Origin: Apostichopus japonicus
Taxonomy: Eukaryota > Echinodermata > Holothuroidea > Aspidochirotida > Stichopodidae
NCBI RefSeq assembly: GCF_037975245.1
Contig: NC_092572.1
Location: 13,458,269-13,522,268, forward strand
Direction: 5' to 3'
Length of the DNA: 64,000 nt
Below the pieces are notes generated by a model. It ran no database searches, was not told the DNA's origin, and saw only the letters and a program-made list of their open reading frames with translations. Position 1 is the stretch's first letter, and each line of letters starts with the position of its first letter. This document shows positions 37,001 to 58,573 of this stretch, piece by piece. Both the position numbers and the translations under genes were made by a program.

Positions 37001-40000
37001 TTCAGAAAAGGTTGATACTGTTGAGCTACGTTTAAACGATGTACAATATAAATATGTCATCAGTAATGCGTTGGTTCTGCTAATATTTTAATCTACTCAC
37101 TATTCTAGGACGTCAACCTATCCTCATAATATTCGGGGTACAAGTGTACATAAATTATATTTAACCCATTCTTAAGATAATATTAAAACTATACCATATA
37201 ACATATACACAATTACTCAAATCATAGCAGAACATCTAATGATATGATTTCATTGTCTGACATGCTAAAATGTTGATCTGCTGATTAAACCTGCTTCAAA
37301 CAGAGAATTAACAGTTATGGGGATATCTCTATCTCAAGGCAATTCTTAAATGTCAAGGTAGCGAACAATTAAAAAAAGTGATCAAAACCACCAATAATCA
37401 TCCGTATGGTAGTACGCAGTCAAATAATCTAGAAAACCAAGCGCAATGGGTAAGTGACGAAGCAAGGAGCGGCTCTAATGGGCACACAATCTCCAGATTA
37501 CTATAAGTATCGTTCTTCAGTGGCTGGCCAAGAAACGTTTTGAAATTTGAACCAATGAACAGTGTGACAATTTTATTTAATGGTTTTAAAGACGTGGAAA
37601 GTATATGAGATTGTGTACACTGTTATTGGATATGTGTTTACAAGGTAGCTAGATTTTCAGATAGCTATTGACCTCTGCTAGAGATTTTGGAGCACATCAA
37701 TAGATGTCAGTAAGCTACATTTTTTTTCATATTCGAAAGCACACTGAACATACATAACAAACTGCTTCAACTCATGAACATGGAAATTGATCGAATCCTT
37801 AGGAATTTAAGCCTGTGTGCCGCCGAGTGCCAAGGATGACAACTAGGACCTTTTATAGTAGAAGAGTCGGTACCAGTTCCACGAATACTACTGAAACTCG
37901 ACCCATTGCAGAATGCGCGCGATCCCCGATCCCACGTTTTGGTTCATATGGCATTGTGTCATGCCTTTAAATATATTGGTTCCTTCTGTGGAACTAAGAC
38001 AAATCGTCTTTTCTCGTGTTTTGAAGGCCTGTTAGTACAGCGAAAGGCTTGGAACATCGGCATTTTCACAGTACTGGCAGCGTGGGGATAGCGTATGCTC
38101 AGCTGTGTTTACAGAAAAAAAGATGAACGGATGACGTCACACTGCAGGACTTATGAAAACGTCATGAGTCGGTTTCGAACGTATACGTCGTTGTAACTGA
38201 TAACGAATTTGCATCAGTTTGCCATCGTAGATCAATGATATGGATTCTAAGTTACCAGTGTGGTATTTCGATATTGTTTTAGATGCTCACAACAGTTTCT
38301 ATAACCAATCGGATTATTATTTTAAAGCAGTCAGTTTAATCATTTCAAACGTTCACTATAATGTACTGGCTAACCAGATGTTCATTAAGAATATTGTTCT
38401 TTCTTCAACGTTAACTTCTAAATATACAGAAAATTTTACTTTCGTACAGTCTCCTCAGCTTATTACTCTAATTATAATCAATCGTCCGAGCACCACACCT
38501 AACCCTTACAAATCGTAAACGACTGTATTGCCGTAATGGTTTTATTAATGAAACACGGTTATTTTTTTATTTCAGTGTTTCACTTAGTTCGATCATGTTT
38601 TTAACATAAAACTAAACACAACCAGATCGCAATCTACCCATATGACCTACATAATAGTTAGCAATAATTCGCGAAAACAGCAGGCCTTAACACATGTTAA
38701 CCCTAACTTGATTATGTGGGTTCTGCGTACTCTTTGTCAAAGCGAATTCTGAGTAAGACATAAAAATGCCATATTCAAATGTAAGAGAGCTAACTAGTTA
38801 CCATCCATCTCTTTATGAAGCTCATATCACATTGTGAGAAATGTAGGTTACACTTTTAATAGTTTTTCCATGGTAGAAATTTTGTATAGGGAATGCGCTG
38901 GAATTGAGAAAAGCTGAAAGGATTTTTTTTGTATGCAGTTATTAGCTTTGCTTCTCTGAGATATAGTCTCTGACTAAAGCCTAGTGTCAGTTTAATTATC
39001 TAAGAGTTAGTTAGTTATAATATGTACACTTGTGATCTTAGTGTACTAGTTTATAGTCATTGGATATTAAGATATCGAAAGCGCAATTGATATATTTAAA
39101 TATAAATTTACTGCCATGTCGTTAGTCCCACTTCTTTTTCGAGCAACCAATTTATCTGATATGTTTGGTATTAAGGAAATATGATAGTAACACATAGTTG
39201 ACATAACCATACAAAACGTTCCGTTTTTAGCGGATGTTTTGAACGCTTCAGACGACAGTATATGAAGTTCTTATTAGTAATCAGAAGACGTGCATAATGC
39301 TAAAAGACAGTCCAAATGAATCTGACATTTTCTTCATGCTATCGGAAAGATATTAGTTTCAGTATGATATTTAGAATATCTTTGTGACACTTTCATTTAC
39401 TACGTCTCCTACATGAAGGACATATACCACTTGAAAATCAGAATCAAATACTTACGATTCCTCTTAATAGCAAAGCAGATAACGACAAAGGTACAGAGAA
39501 CTATTAGTGAAAGAGCGACGATCACGGCGAAAAGCCAGTGATCTTCAAAGAAAGTGAGCACACTGTGTTCCAAAGACACCGTAGGTGTTGCTGATACAAA
39601 GCATCGATCTGCATGAAACGAAAATAATTTGAGATATATTTAAGGTATATTTAGAGCCAATTTCATCACATTCCTAATAACCAGTTTATTATATCATATA
39701 TATCTACATTTTAGTTATAATTGCTACAAAGAATTCCTAATCTTGCACGTTTATTTGATGTTTGTTAAATAAACAAGCAGTGTTATAATTCATTGAATGA
39801 CAAAACAGTTGTTCATTTTCAAGAAATATGTACCAAAGTGAACTATTCAGGTAACATTTAGGTGTAAGACAAAGTAGTAATGGTAATGAAAACGTTGTGC
39901 AAGTTATATCACCGTTAAACTAATTGGGAACAACAAATTGGTTTCATAGATTTCAGCTTTAAGTGTTCACGCTTCACTTTCGTCATTTGAAGGTGCTCCC

Positions 40001-43000
40001 ATTACATTGTTTAACTTTGACTAGTCATAGTATATCAATATTTCAATGCTTCACCGAAAATCTCCTTGCTACTAAAATATAACATGCAAGACTTACCAGA
40101 AGTAAGTTCCAAGATACTATCACTGACGCTGAAGTCATTCTCCCCAATGACCGTGCAACGTAGTCTGATAGTTGTATCGCAATTCGGTATAAGGACTACT
40201 ATCATAGCTCGGCTATTCCATGTATCACTAGAGTTATCATATGTGACCCCCTCTTCTCTAAATAGAACAGTATAATTAACTACTGTTTCAAGTAATAAGC
40301 CAAGATTAACAAGTGGACGAGCGTTGTTGATGATACAAGTGACGTTATGGATCTCATTTGGAGCAGAAACACACTGACAGGAAGAGCAGTTTGTAATAGC
40401 CGGGCAACTTTGATGAGGCTGAACTGTAGGAGAAGGAAGTAAAAGTAGTGTCCGGTAGTATAATCGTTACTCTAATTTTAAGCAATGGAAAATATATAAA
40501 TTGTTACTTTCCTACGAAAATGCCGCCGATGACCTGTTTTAAGTGACATTAGCCCTAAAATATTTGATGCGTGTGAAAAAGTTCTTTATTTTCAATACAA
40601 AAACAAATATGCGCAAACAACCAACAAATAAACAAAAATGGAAGTATTGATTTTACCACCATTCTTCAGCTTCCACTTTGGCCCTTTTTAGAAAACAAAA
40701 TTGACTAAATTATGTGCATGTCTTTATACTTCTAACGCAAACGAAGATGGCATAAGATGAATACACAATGAACTACTGTGGGAACTCTGTGGCTACTCTT
40801 TAGTAACTTTTTGAAAAACTAAATAGTCATCATACTCACTGGCGGCATCTAACTGCACTATGTCTTCTACAAAGGCATCATCTGGATAAACACAAAGGAT
40901 GGTATAATGACCATAGTCTTCAGTCTTTACGTCGTAAATTATCAAGGCGCCATTGTCATTGATGTCGTAATGTCCCTCTTCCAATGTAGGAACTGTCTTT
41001 TTTCCACCAACTATCTTCACAAGGGGAGTTGAAGAGGACGTCTTGTCTTTATACCAGTATACCTCATAGAAATTTTCCAAGTTGCAATCCATAGACACAT
41101 TGTTACCTATGAGAGCGTAATTCCTTCTAGTGCATTGAATTGTGTTGCCTGAGGATAAAATCACCCAAAAAATGAGGCAGAATACAACTTAATGTTCCAT
41201 ATCGAATCGTAATCACAACACTCTCTGGAATTCATGTATTTTCAAAGGAAAGTACTTAAAAAGTATCTTTCTTTCTTTTTTTTTTCAATTATAAAAAAAG
41301 AAGAAGGTTGTTCCGCAAAGTTGTATAAATCATTGCAAACTTAATGAATAAAATGTTATGGACTACATAACACACATGTTTACAATTTTCCAACTCATCC
41401 ATGAAATATACACCGAAAAATCCGAATTTTTCTTTTTAGCATTTAAATTTGTTACCGTAAAAGTCATTGTAAGTAAATATTTTCAAAATATTTCAAGGGG
41501 TCAAGTCGTCTCGAAGTACCGACATAAATCTATTTTCCAACAAAAGGTTCAAAGTATTTTTGACAAACAACGTGATTCACTGTAACGCGAGTAATGCTAA
41601 CGGTAACGTACAAAGACAGGGATTATAGTGTTCAATATTACACTTAACTATTAAGGTCTAAGTCAAGGTAGGGTTTGTATAGGTTTATACATATGTTTAT
41701 GACTTCTTAGTCATAAACTACAGTTTCAGCCTAGGCCTACTTCCACCAATTACCTAGGAAAGTCCAAAAGATCTTTCATAATAATTCCTAACGTGCAAAT
41801 GTACTGCTGTAGATAATGAACGGTTGTCAAATAAGCAGTGATCCCTGGTTTTTAACTTAAATTTCACTTCTAGTGTAAAAAACAATTTGCATTGCAATGC
41901 GCATGCCTAACTTAATTTTCGGCAAAATTGGGGGCTTTTTGTTTTGCATTTAAAGGTCTAATGCATATGCGCTTAATGTAAAACTGACCCATACTATATT
42001 AAAATGATATTTTTAATAGTGCTTTGGAGGGGGTAAGGAGAAGATGTGACTTACATGACACCCCTGATACCAGCATACCAACTACAACATTCTGGCGGCA
42101 TGGCTGTACTAAATCTGTAATGTGTATAGTCTATTTATAAGACAGCAAAGAGACTATCATAGCGCAAAACATGAATACTGTTTTTTTTCCCGGTTGAATC
42201 GAATTAAAACAATAAACAATATTGGCTATTGTTCTTTCTTTACACTTCTGATAGAGATTATAACAAAACAATACTTCTATTGGCCTTTTTGTATCCTAAA
42301 TTTACGAGCAGTTTCTTACAGATAAAGAAAGGATCAATAGCCTACACCAAGCCCGACTTACATCTCGAACCATAATGTTTAGATAATAACTCACCTCACA
42401 TACCTACACTGCAGTTAACAGAACAATATACATCAATGTATTTGGCTTTAGAGACATATATGAAGCTTATTAGTTCTGCCCCAAAGCACTGATGTATCTA
42501 AGTCATACACACACACACACAAAACGGTTACAATTAAAAACCTTGGTAATAAATTTAATGATCTATAATTATTATTATTTGTCATTTGAGTTGTATCTGG
42601 TTTGTTGTTTTAGCCAACTTTTCTGAAGTCATCTTAAAATAAAATGTAATGAAATTGAAGGACCACAAACTATTGAAGAGTGGCACTGCTAGATATAATC
42701 AATAAGTAATTTAAACTTTGAGAGGTTAGACAACTAACTACAAATCTACATTTAGTCGTCACAGTATACAAAACTTGTCAGATTCCAGTGAGAACAGTTC
42801 AGCTAAGATTGAAGTCTTACCAAGTGATGGTGCGGGTGATTTTGAATTTTATCCTGGAATGAGATGATGCTCTTCACAAAAATTAAGCTTAATCTAATAT
42901 TTGCTTACAGTTTCATGTACACTGTTACAATGTAAGTACTATATATGTGGATTAGGAGGTTTGAGGATTGTTACGTCAAAATTATCACCAGTACCCCATG

Positions 43001-46000
43001 ATGTAATCATAACAATCCAGACACTGTGGTTCTTGTAACACACAAATCTTGTAGTACATGGTGGTAGGCCTACAGTTGGTCTTCACCTTGTTGATTTTTG
43101 GTACTTCTCTTCATCAATCAAAGTAATATTCCAAACTGGCAGTTGTGAAGATTAAGGTCAAATTATGCGGTTTATGAAGTTAACTAGAGGGAAAATGCTT
43201 TTTTTTAAATTAACATTTGCAGAAGTCAGTAGTCAACAGAAGGTCATAGGGTACGTTCAGTGCCGAAGCTCCAGGATAATGATGCAAGTTGAAATATTTC
43301 TTATTCTCTCGTAACCACTTTTTAAATTACAAAAGCAATCTCAGAGACAAGAATTTATCTACAATTGAAGGTATTCCAAAGCCCAGAGGCTGTACTGCTT
43401 TCTTCAGTTCGCTTGTAACTATTGAACGTCAAGACATAATTACATTAGACAGATTCCAATTTAAATGCATTGTATATAAAACCTCCTATGATGGTCCAAC
43501 GATAGCCTACTTTTATCCAATGAAGGGAAATTGGACGTGAGCGAAAGTTATTCAGTTTTGCTTGACGCCGCCATTATCAACAGGAGATATTCACACTCAA
43601 TGTTGACGTTTGAAGAATACTTCAACGCATAGTACGTTATCAGCTATTGACGGTATAGGTAGCATTTCAAGGACTAATTGACAAGGACATATTGCCCAAT
43701 CTTTTTCAGAACGGCGTCTTTTGCATCCATTTCCGGTTTCACTTTGTCGGCAAAATATGTCTCTCTCTAGATCACCCCCTCTCTAGCTTTTAGACTTATA
43801 TTGCTACTTTTCGGCGGTATTACATCACTTTGATCTCGCTCTTAACCATTGCTCGCAATAGTATGTACGTTAATAAAACAATTGTCTGTCACATGTGATA
43901 AAACCCGCAAAAAATGGTTCCGTCTCCTTTATATATTAAAAACAAGGACCAGGAGTAAACTCGTTTACTTACAATAAATGATTTGATTATCTTTTAACGG
44001 AATTAATTCACATATTTTCTGTATTAAATATGCATCAAAAGTTAAGATTATTTGTAGCACAGTGTTAACCTTGCCTCAATGTCGATTGGTTTATCCATTG
44101 CACATCTTCAACGGAACATGAAACTGACTTGCAATCCAACCTTTTCAAAATGTTTGACTAACTGAAGGAAGTTTACGTAAAGATTATTTCATGAAAGAGC
44201 TGCTTATTTATCACATATAACTTTAGTGCAATGTTGCAGTTGCTACATATTTGGTACGTTGTCTTTCATTTACAACCTGGATACTACAGTATTTTAGTTC
44301 CCATTGATTCAGCTCCACCTGTCACACATTGTCAAAAATACACACCCTGCTAAATTATTCTTACAAGCCATTCATGAATATGTAATGTATAATACGTATT
44401 CTTGTTAGACAGTGTAATTTACATCAACTTATACAAAAATAATATATTACTAGGAACTTTATGACTCTGAAAGTCTCACCGAAATGCTATAAAGTTTCAA
44501 CAGAGTCTTATAAATCAGAATTGAATGAAGCGTTATTCTGGAGTTACCCTGCCTATGTATTAGTTAAATCATGGGGGAATGTGCAACGGAACCTTCCAGA
44601 AACCGTCAGCTAAGCTTGTACTCCTCCTTCCGCACTAACCTTAAAATACTTTGACCTAATACAGAGGCCGCTTTTATTCCCCAAACTGCTTCAGGAGGAA
44701 TGCCGCCGACAATTTCGATCCAGTGAAGGAATTTATTGACTGTAGGAACGTGCATATGTTACTCCAATGAGAGCCCCGAGTTCCTACAGGGATTTTAGTC
44801 TTAGCAAGTCCCTGGTTGTGCGTTTTGGTCCAATGGTTTTGAACGGTAATTTTTTTTTACGAATATTTTACCTGAAAAACGTAAGACTATGCCGATAGTG
44901 TTAAATACATTGCAAGTACAAAGACTGATAGTAGCATTGATGCAATGGAAACTATTCTGAAAAATAAATAGCAAATAATGTGGCAAAAAATATAAAAATA
45001 CTGCATTATAAATTACGGGAAGACCCAAATAAAGCTGAAAACAATGTAACTTGATACAAACTTGATTTAAATTGCATCAAAAAGATGTATCAATCATGAA
45101 CAGCAAATTAAAAAAAGTAAATATAATTCATATTTGTTACTGAAAGGACTACAGAAAATTTGTATCGGGACGTACATTTTCAGATAGAAAGACGATAATG
45201 TTGATCCTGAATGACATATTCCTTAGAAATAGTCAAAATTTAGAATGGAGAAGATTTTTGTTTTTGTAATAGATTTGAGATATTGATCTTTCCAAATCCC
45301 ATTTTGAACCTTCCATGCTTCTTTGCAATTTGCATCTATTTACAATTCTTTCCTGAAATGCCAACGAACATGGTGTGAAGCTTTTGTCGACGATGTTGTA
45401 AACTAAGCATAAAATTGACAAATACATTGCCAAATCGAGTATAATTAAAGTGATCATAGCTCCCAATTTCAAGCAGATATTATGAATGATATGTACAGGG
45501 CTGCTAAAGTTTCGTTTTTGGAATGTATCATTTCATATTTACTGTAAAATTCTAAAGATGTTTGGAAGCATTACAGTTATAATAATTTTCCAAAATTCGG
45601 AGAAAGAAACGATGAATTACGCAGTTATTCATGTTTATAGAATAATATGTGTTCTTTATTGATAAAAACTGTGATAGATTATGTTCAACTCCACCCCCCC
45701 CCACTAATTTGTTTCCTTTCGGTATAATATTACGTAGGGTACCGGGCATGTTGAATTATTGTTAAATAATCCCAGAACTTAAGGATTCTTAGCATATCAT
45801 ACAAACAAACATAACAATAGACAATATGAATATAAGTAATTAATGTTAGAGCTATTCGTAATAAAGAAGGTACTGTTTCTACCAAAAACTGGAAGTTGCT
45901 TAGGAAATTATCCAGTGTTTGTGCAACATGAGTAAAAGTAGCTAGCGGTTAAATTAACCTCCAACGTCTAAGGTTTAAATTAACGAAGAATTATTACTTT

Positions 46001-47175
46001 TAACCTCAAGTGGACCTTGCTTTCAAAAATATCGCATGATGTTGCTGCTGGGCAGGTATAATAAAATTTCCTTGCTTCTGCAAGTAACATATCATAATAT
46101 GTAACACAAAATATTGGTTAATTCTCTGAACTTTACCTCGCACTGCGAGCTATTTTACACAGTTCAGCATAAAAAGAATAATGGCGAAGAATGCAAAAAA
46201 TATCTATCATACCAATACATTTTAGACCAACGAAAAGGTAGCCAATCTTATCTATTAACTGTTCTCATTACTTTATCTCGTGAGACTGTGTTGTCCTATA
46301 TTTTAATGATGAGTAACTTGTGTTATCGTACTCGTCAAAATGTTAACACCTTTTCATAGTTTTAGATACAAGCATATGTGAAATAAATATATAAATGTGT
46401 GCTGATACAATATCAGTTGATACTACTTCAGATAAGCCAACGATATGCTTACTCTTCCGTCAAAGTCAGCCGTGAACAGTGCTTGACTTTCACTTGCACA
46501 AGCCATAATTGGTGCTTGAATACATTTGCACATATCATCATGTCATCGTTTTGGTTTAATACGTTGCTAAGTACACTAACGCTATGCCCAATATATGAAA
46601 CGTTCAACAAGGAGGCTGCTCGTTGACATTACGTTGCCACAATCCGGATTGTATGTTACAGTATCTAGAGTTTTACGTCACAGATTCGTAGCCTATCGTC
46701 AGTAGGTTCCTGTATGTGCTTTTTGAAGACATTGTCAGTGTTCGTTTATTGTTGCAGTAGTTACTTCCTTGAGCCCTAAACCTGCCGTGTAAATATGATT
46801 TATCTATATATGAAATACGACGCATCAAACACAGGCATTGGAAGTCAAAGTTAAACAGACGTTTTCTATTTTCTGGGTCTAAATATTTTGTTATTTGCAT
46901 CGAAAGCACTTTACTAGATTATCGACTAAAAGGTGTTTCCTTTGTAATGATTGTACATACCCGGAATTGATAGCAATAGAACAAAATGAAATCAATTCTA
47001 CCAGAGCACAATCCGAGTTAAACGTTTACATTCATGATATAAATGAATTGTTTAGTACGCTAAGTATAAAGTCATATACTTACCCGCAGAAAATAAGCAT
47101 ATGACAAGCAAAGAAATTTCTAATATATGAGCAGCCATTTTGTCTCCGTCAAACTTGGTAGTAACAGCAAAGAAC
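30949..47175 (-). CDS. Gene N2: Ig-Ig-TM-NACHT receptor, unit 2, best-preserved copy
   Basis: Exons: 47084-47175 (ATG at 47138), 40840-41148 (Ig1), 40097-40423 (Ig2), 39456-39608 (TM), 36871-36920 and 36427-36472 (linkers), 34509-36133 (NACHT), 33551-33723, 32478-32551, 31578-31675 (possible stop at 31578-31580), and an alternative terminal exon 30949-31070. Every junction up to 31675 is phase-compatible and open, giving about 969 residues if translation ends at 31578. Ectodomain: two Ig domains. One TM helix. Cytoplasmic side: polar linker, then a NACHT ATPase with canonical Walker A (ADIGHGKTTL) and Walker B (LLLDGLDE). Family knowledge: NACHT proteins oligomerise on nucleotide exchange. 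Function as an immune receptor is inference. The alternative, a separate Ig receptor and NACHT gene, is disfavoured by the two bridging linker exons. Confidence 0.7.
31231..31611 (-). other. Conserved open segment with Ig-like spacing, unassigned
   Basis: An open frame with NVLCSVSKN, YGVQWSRTS and SFIISNLRQQRLYCVYI, the C...W...C spacing of an Ig fold, then NAHRHQFG. The unit 3 copy (63325-63576) keeps NSGPTCNAHKHQFG. Its frame differs from the overlapping exon 31578-31675. It may be the missing phase 2-to-1 exon or a fossil exon. Confidence 0.3.
31578..31675 (-). CDS. N2 exon 10: C-terminal, stop overlapping a donor
   Basis: Acceptor TTTATTTTGCAG|T, phase 1. It reads SSRRSWDDFRDEKFLDLKSG and TWKNPPMFYAA, then TAA. 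That stop overlaps the donor-like GC|GTAAGTAAA at 31581, so either the protein ends here or splicing continues to the terminal exon. The GTWK motif is shared with the N1 last exon. Confidence 0.45.
32478..32551 (-). CDS. N2 exon 9: C-terminal
   Basis: 74 nt, phase 2 to 1, acceptor AGTTTTGTAG|A (inferred), donor CAAA|GTAAGT. It encodes FVGYNVPVKVGDQYQDKEAL then TSIQ. Homologous to N1 1693-1757. Confidence 0.5.
32798..33226. repeat. Direct tandem duplication, 215 bp period, two copies
   Basis: 32798-33012 and 33013-33226 are near-identical (both begin GATTTCGTTCTTAACGTTAG and share GGTGGTCTGTTCAGGTGTCA). It lies in the N2 intron between exons 8 and 9. Confidence 0.9.
33551..33723 (-). CDS. N2 exon 8: C-terminal, LRR-like stretch
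   Basis: 173 nt, phase 0 to 2, acceptor CATCTATTTCGCAG|G, donor ATTCG|GTATTT. It encodes ADCPLDFLLQLELPEIEII and a helix rich in K/Q ending NVTAKI. The same donor position is used in N1. The frame can run on to 33406, but the shared donor argues for splicing. Confidence 0.65.
34509..36133 (-). CDS. N2 exon 7: NACHT ATPase domain
   Basis: 1625 nt, open, phase 1 to 0, acceptor TCTTCTTGTTTTAAG|A, donor AAT|GTGAGT. Domain order, numbered from the ATG at 36128: MSYIKPVPWG (15-24); Walker A ADIGHGKTTL (71-80); LFILPLTGID (101-110); Walker B LLLDGLDE (145-152); sensor-1-like LWVTSR (187-192); and HDYIQEFCIAEYI in the C-terminal half, the NLR winged-helix H..QEF motif. The first Walker A glycine is Ala in both copies. 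An ATG lies near the exon start, but N1 lacks it, so it is probably not the natural start. Confidence 0.9.
36427..36472 (-). CDS. N2 exon 6: cytoplasmic linker 2
   Basis: 46 nt, phase 0 to 1, acceptor TTATTATCTTTCACAG|A, donor GAAG|GTAATG. It encodes SATEPLLTHSSPLSE. It converts the phase-0 end of linker 1 to the phase-1 start of the NACHT exon, which is strong support for a single transcript. Confidence 0.6.
36871..36920 (-). CDS. N2 exon 5: cytoplasmic linker 1
   Basis: 50 nt, phase 1 to 0, acceptor AATTGTTTTAG|T, donor TTG|GTATGT. It encodes LRKDNSKNEHQGNDTEL (first residue split), basic then acidic. It pairs with N1 7019-7062. Confidence 0.6.
36921..39455 (-). other. N2 intron between linker 1 and TM
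   Basis: Most of 37750-39420 is collinear with 8360-9780 of unit 1. No exon is identified. Short open frames here are not conserved between copies. Confidence 0.6.
39456..39608 (-). CDS. N2 exon 4: transmembrane helix
   Basis: 153 nt, phase 1 to 1. Stalk SLEHSVLTFFEDHW, helix LFAVIVALSLIVLCTFVVIC, then AIKRN. Donor ATC|GTAAGT. Confidence 0.8.
40097..40423 (-). CDS. N2 exon 3: Ig-like domain 2
   Basis: 327 nt, phase 1 to 1, acceptor TCTCCTACAG|T, donor TCTG|GTAAGT. Open throughout; CPAITNCSSCQC near the start, HNVTCIINNARP and IRLRCTVIG later. Several N-glycosylation sites. Confidence 0.75.
40840..41148 (-). CDS. N2 exon 2: V-like Ig domain 1
   Basis: 309 nt, phase 1 to 1, acceptor ATCCTCAG|G, donor A|GTGAGT. 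Intact frame with NNVSMDCNLE, VYWYKDKTSS and EDYGHYTILC: first cysteine, tryptophan and the DxGxYxC motif of a V-type Ig fold. Confidence 0.85.
41149..47083 (-). other. N2 first coding intron, expanded by about 4.6 kb
   Basis: The equivalent N1 intron is 1.3 kb (11622-12947). Its ends are recognisable here near 41160-41430 and 46100-47080, so roughly 41.5-46.1 kb is inserted or unit-specific sequence. I find no transposase, reverse transcriptase or clear terminal repeats in it. Short features only: a CA run at 42509-42520 and a C run at 45692-45701. Confidence 0.5.
47084..47175 (-). CDS. N2 exon 1: signal peptide
   Basis: Acceptor TGTCTTCCAG|G, ATG at 47138, reading MAAHILEISLLVICLFSA, donor GG|GTAAGTA. 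A further 5' UTR exon ends with the donor at 47313. Confidence 0.8.
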
Positions 47176-48712
47176 CTGGAAGACATAAACGGAATATAAT
47201 AACCAACCTGCCCAAGAAATTCAGGCAAACATTAAAACATTATTTCATAAACAAAATTGCCAACATTGTTGTAGCTTTCAACTTCTTAGTCATTAATCTA
47301 CGTAAAACTTACCAGTCGCAAGACTAGACGAGATGTTAATTCTTTAGTGTAGTAAATACCTGTTACTCTTGCGAGCGCATTTCCTTATTACACTGTATAG
47401 CACGGTTTGTGTTTTTACGATAAGGCTTAGCGTACGTGTACTTCAACCTTGTATAAATGTGTGCTGCTGTCATATGTAATAATTGTATTCATACCTAATC
47501 CTAGATGCCCTTTGGACGTGCTTAGTTTGTTTTTTTCAATAGTAATGGAATGATTTGTTTGGTTGGGAGCCAATGTACGTTTGAGAGTCACTGGTGGCAT
47601 TTTACGAATGGATGCCATATCGTTACAGTGTATGGCGTTTCTAGGTTCCTCGTTGCCCTACTTTTTAAGCATAACAAAATTATATATTGACCATGATATG
47701 TTAATTTCCATACTGTGCTCTGGTATGGACTAAGTACATTACACGTCAACTTAGGGTATTTATATCAATATTTACTTATATTTAGTTGAGTTGAGTTATA
47801 TAGTACGGGCGTAAAACATTGGTTTGCCGTACCTCTAATTGTAACATTGTTTGAACGCGTAGATAAAGCCGAGGTCACAAGAAGTTATAAGCTCCTTATC
47901 AACTCTAACGGGTGTTATCACCATCAGAGTACTCAGCAGTTAGTTCAAGTTTACTAATAGTAAATACCAAAACAATTTCGACTCATACCTCGTAAACGCT
48001 ACACGAACGAATTGAATGTAACTTTACCGATATTGAACATGTTTTCACAACAATTGCACATGAAATATCCTTTTAAGGTAGCATCCTCTATATTCAAACC
48101 CAATGTTGATATACCACACATAGGTTCTATCAAATAAAGACCTTTTTTCTCAAAGATAAGCCGCCCTCGCGTTCGAACTAGACAGACCTTTCATTGTGAA
48201 TTACTCCATGTTGAAAAAGTTAGGAGCCAGACACTACATTTCCGTTTAAGTACAGAGAATGCAAAATGGTTGTGTAAAATATTTGATTCATAGGCATAAC
48301 GTATTATACAACAAAATATGTACAGGTACGAACAAATCGGAATTACTGATTAAAAGTCTATCTAATACAGAAATCCATCTCACACTTTTCTTACTTCCCC
48401 CACGCATGATTAAGGGAAATTATCAGGTGGCAGCTAGTGTCTACTCAATGGAGTCAAAGCATCTTCATCTCTGAAAAATTAAGATAACTTTATCAAGATA
48501 AATGAGTTTATGAACAGATATTGTGGATTTAAATATGCTGTAAAGTAGCATGTAATAAATTACTCCGGGTGATTAAGAATATGAATACAATTCAATAGAT
48601 TGACCTTTTGCTTAATCCATGACACGAAACTGATATTAATTTGTATTTGCAGAAGTCGCATGATCTGCCGCAATACGGAGCTTTTCAGGTGGCATAAGAC
48701 TTACTGAGAGAA

Positions 48713-48799
<87 letters not shown>
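48713..48799. repeat. (TA)n microsatellite
   Basis: Uninterrupted TA repeat upstream of K2. Confidence 0.95.
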
Positions 48800-48800
<1 letters not shown>

Positions 48801-48901
48801 CCCGAGTGTTTTAATGGTGCATGGAATCTGACAATTTACATATAATTACCACTTCTTATAAGCAAGACAAGCCGTAAATAAAAATTAATCTGTAGAAAGT
48901 G

Positions 48902-48920
48902 ATATATATATATATATATT

Positions 48921-48972
<52 letters not shown>

Positions 48973-48991
48973 TTATATGTATATATAATAT
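48902..48991. repeat. TA-rich repeat
   Basis: TA repeat broken by TAGATA, TAAATA and TTTATATG units. Confidence 0.9.
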
Positions 48992-49442
48992 ATTCATGTC
49001 AGGTTCTTAATAGTAACGGTTGTACCATTACAAAATATACATGCAGGTGCAATATATTAGTAAACAAGCCTAAATATCCCAGTATTAAGACAATTAGAAC
49101 TTTAGATATGAGATCCTATTACTATCTTATTATCTAGGCATACTTTATTATCGAGATGCAAGATCTTTAGACATTACGCATTAAGATATAGCCAATATCT
49201 AGTCATTAAGTTATTTATGTACTTAAATATCTAGATGAAAGATCGTTTAAGTATGTAACCATCATATATTGATACATCAAAACTAAAGTTGTTAGTGTCT
49301 TGATCAATGGTCGTTGACATGCACTCAGGATGTCACCTTACAAACTCCGTAGCTTTCCTTTAAATGTATCTGAATCTTGTGTCTTTACATTGATAGGCCT
49401 GCAATATCACTATTACACACCTGACTGATAAACGCGGATATT

Positions 49443-58573
<9,131 letters not shown>

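Larger units (their letters stand above)
47176..49442. promoter_or_regulatory. Divergent intergenic region, unit 2
   Basis: It separates N2 and K2 and should contain both promoters. The N2 5' UTR intron (47177-47312) is conserved with unit 1. It contains TA microsatellites at 48713-48799 and 48902-48991. Confidence 0.55.
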
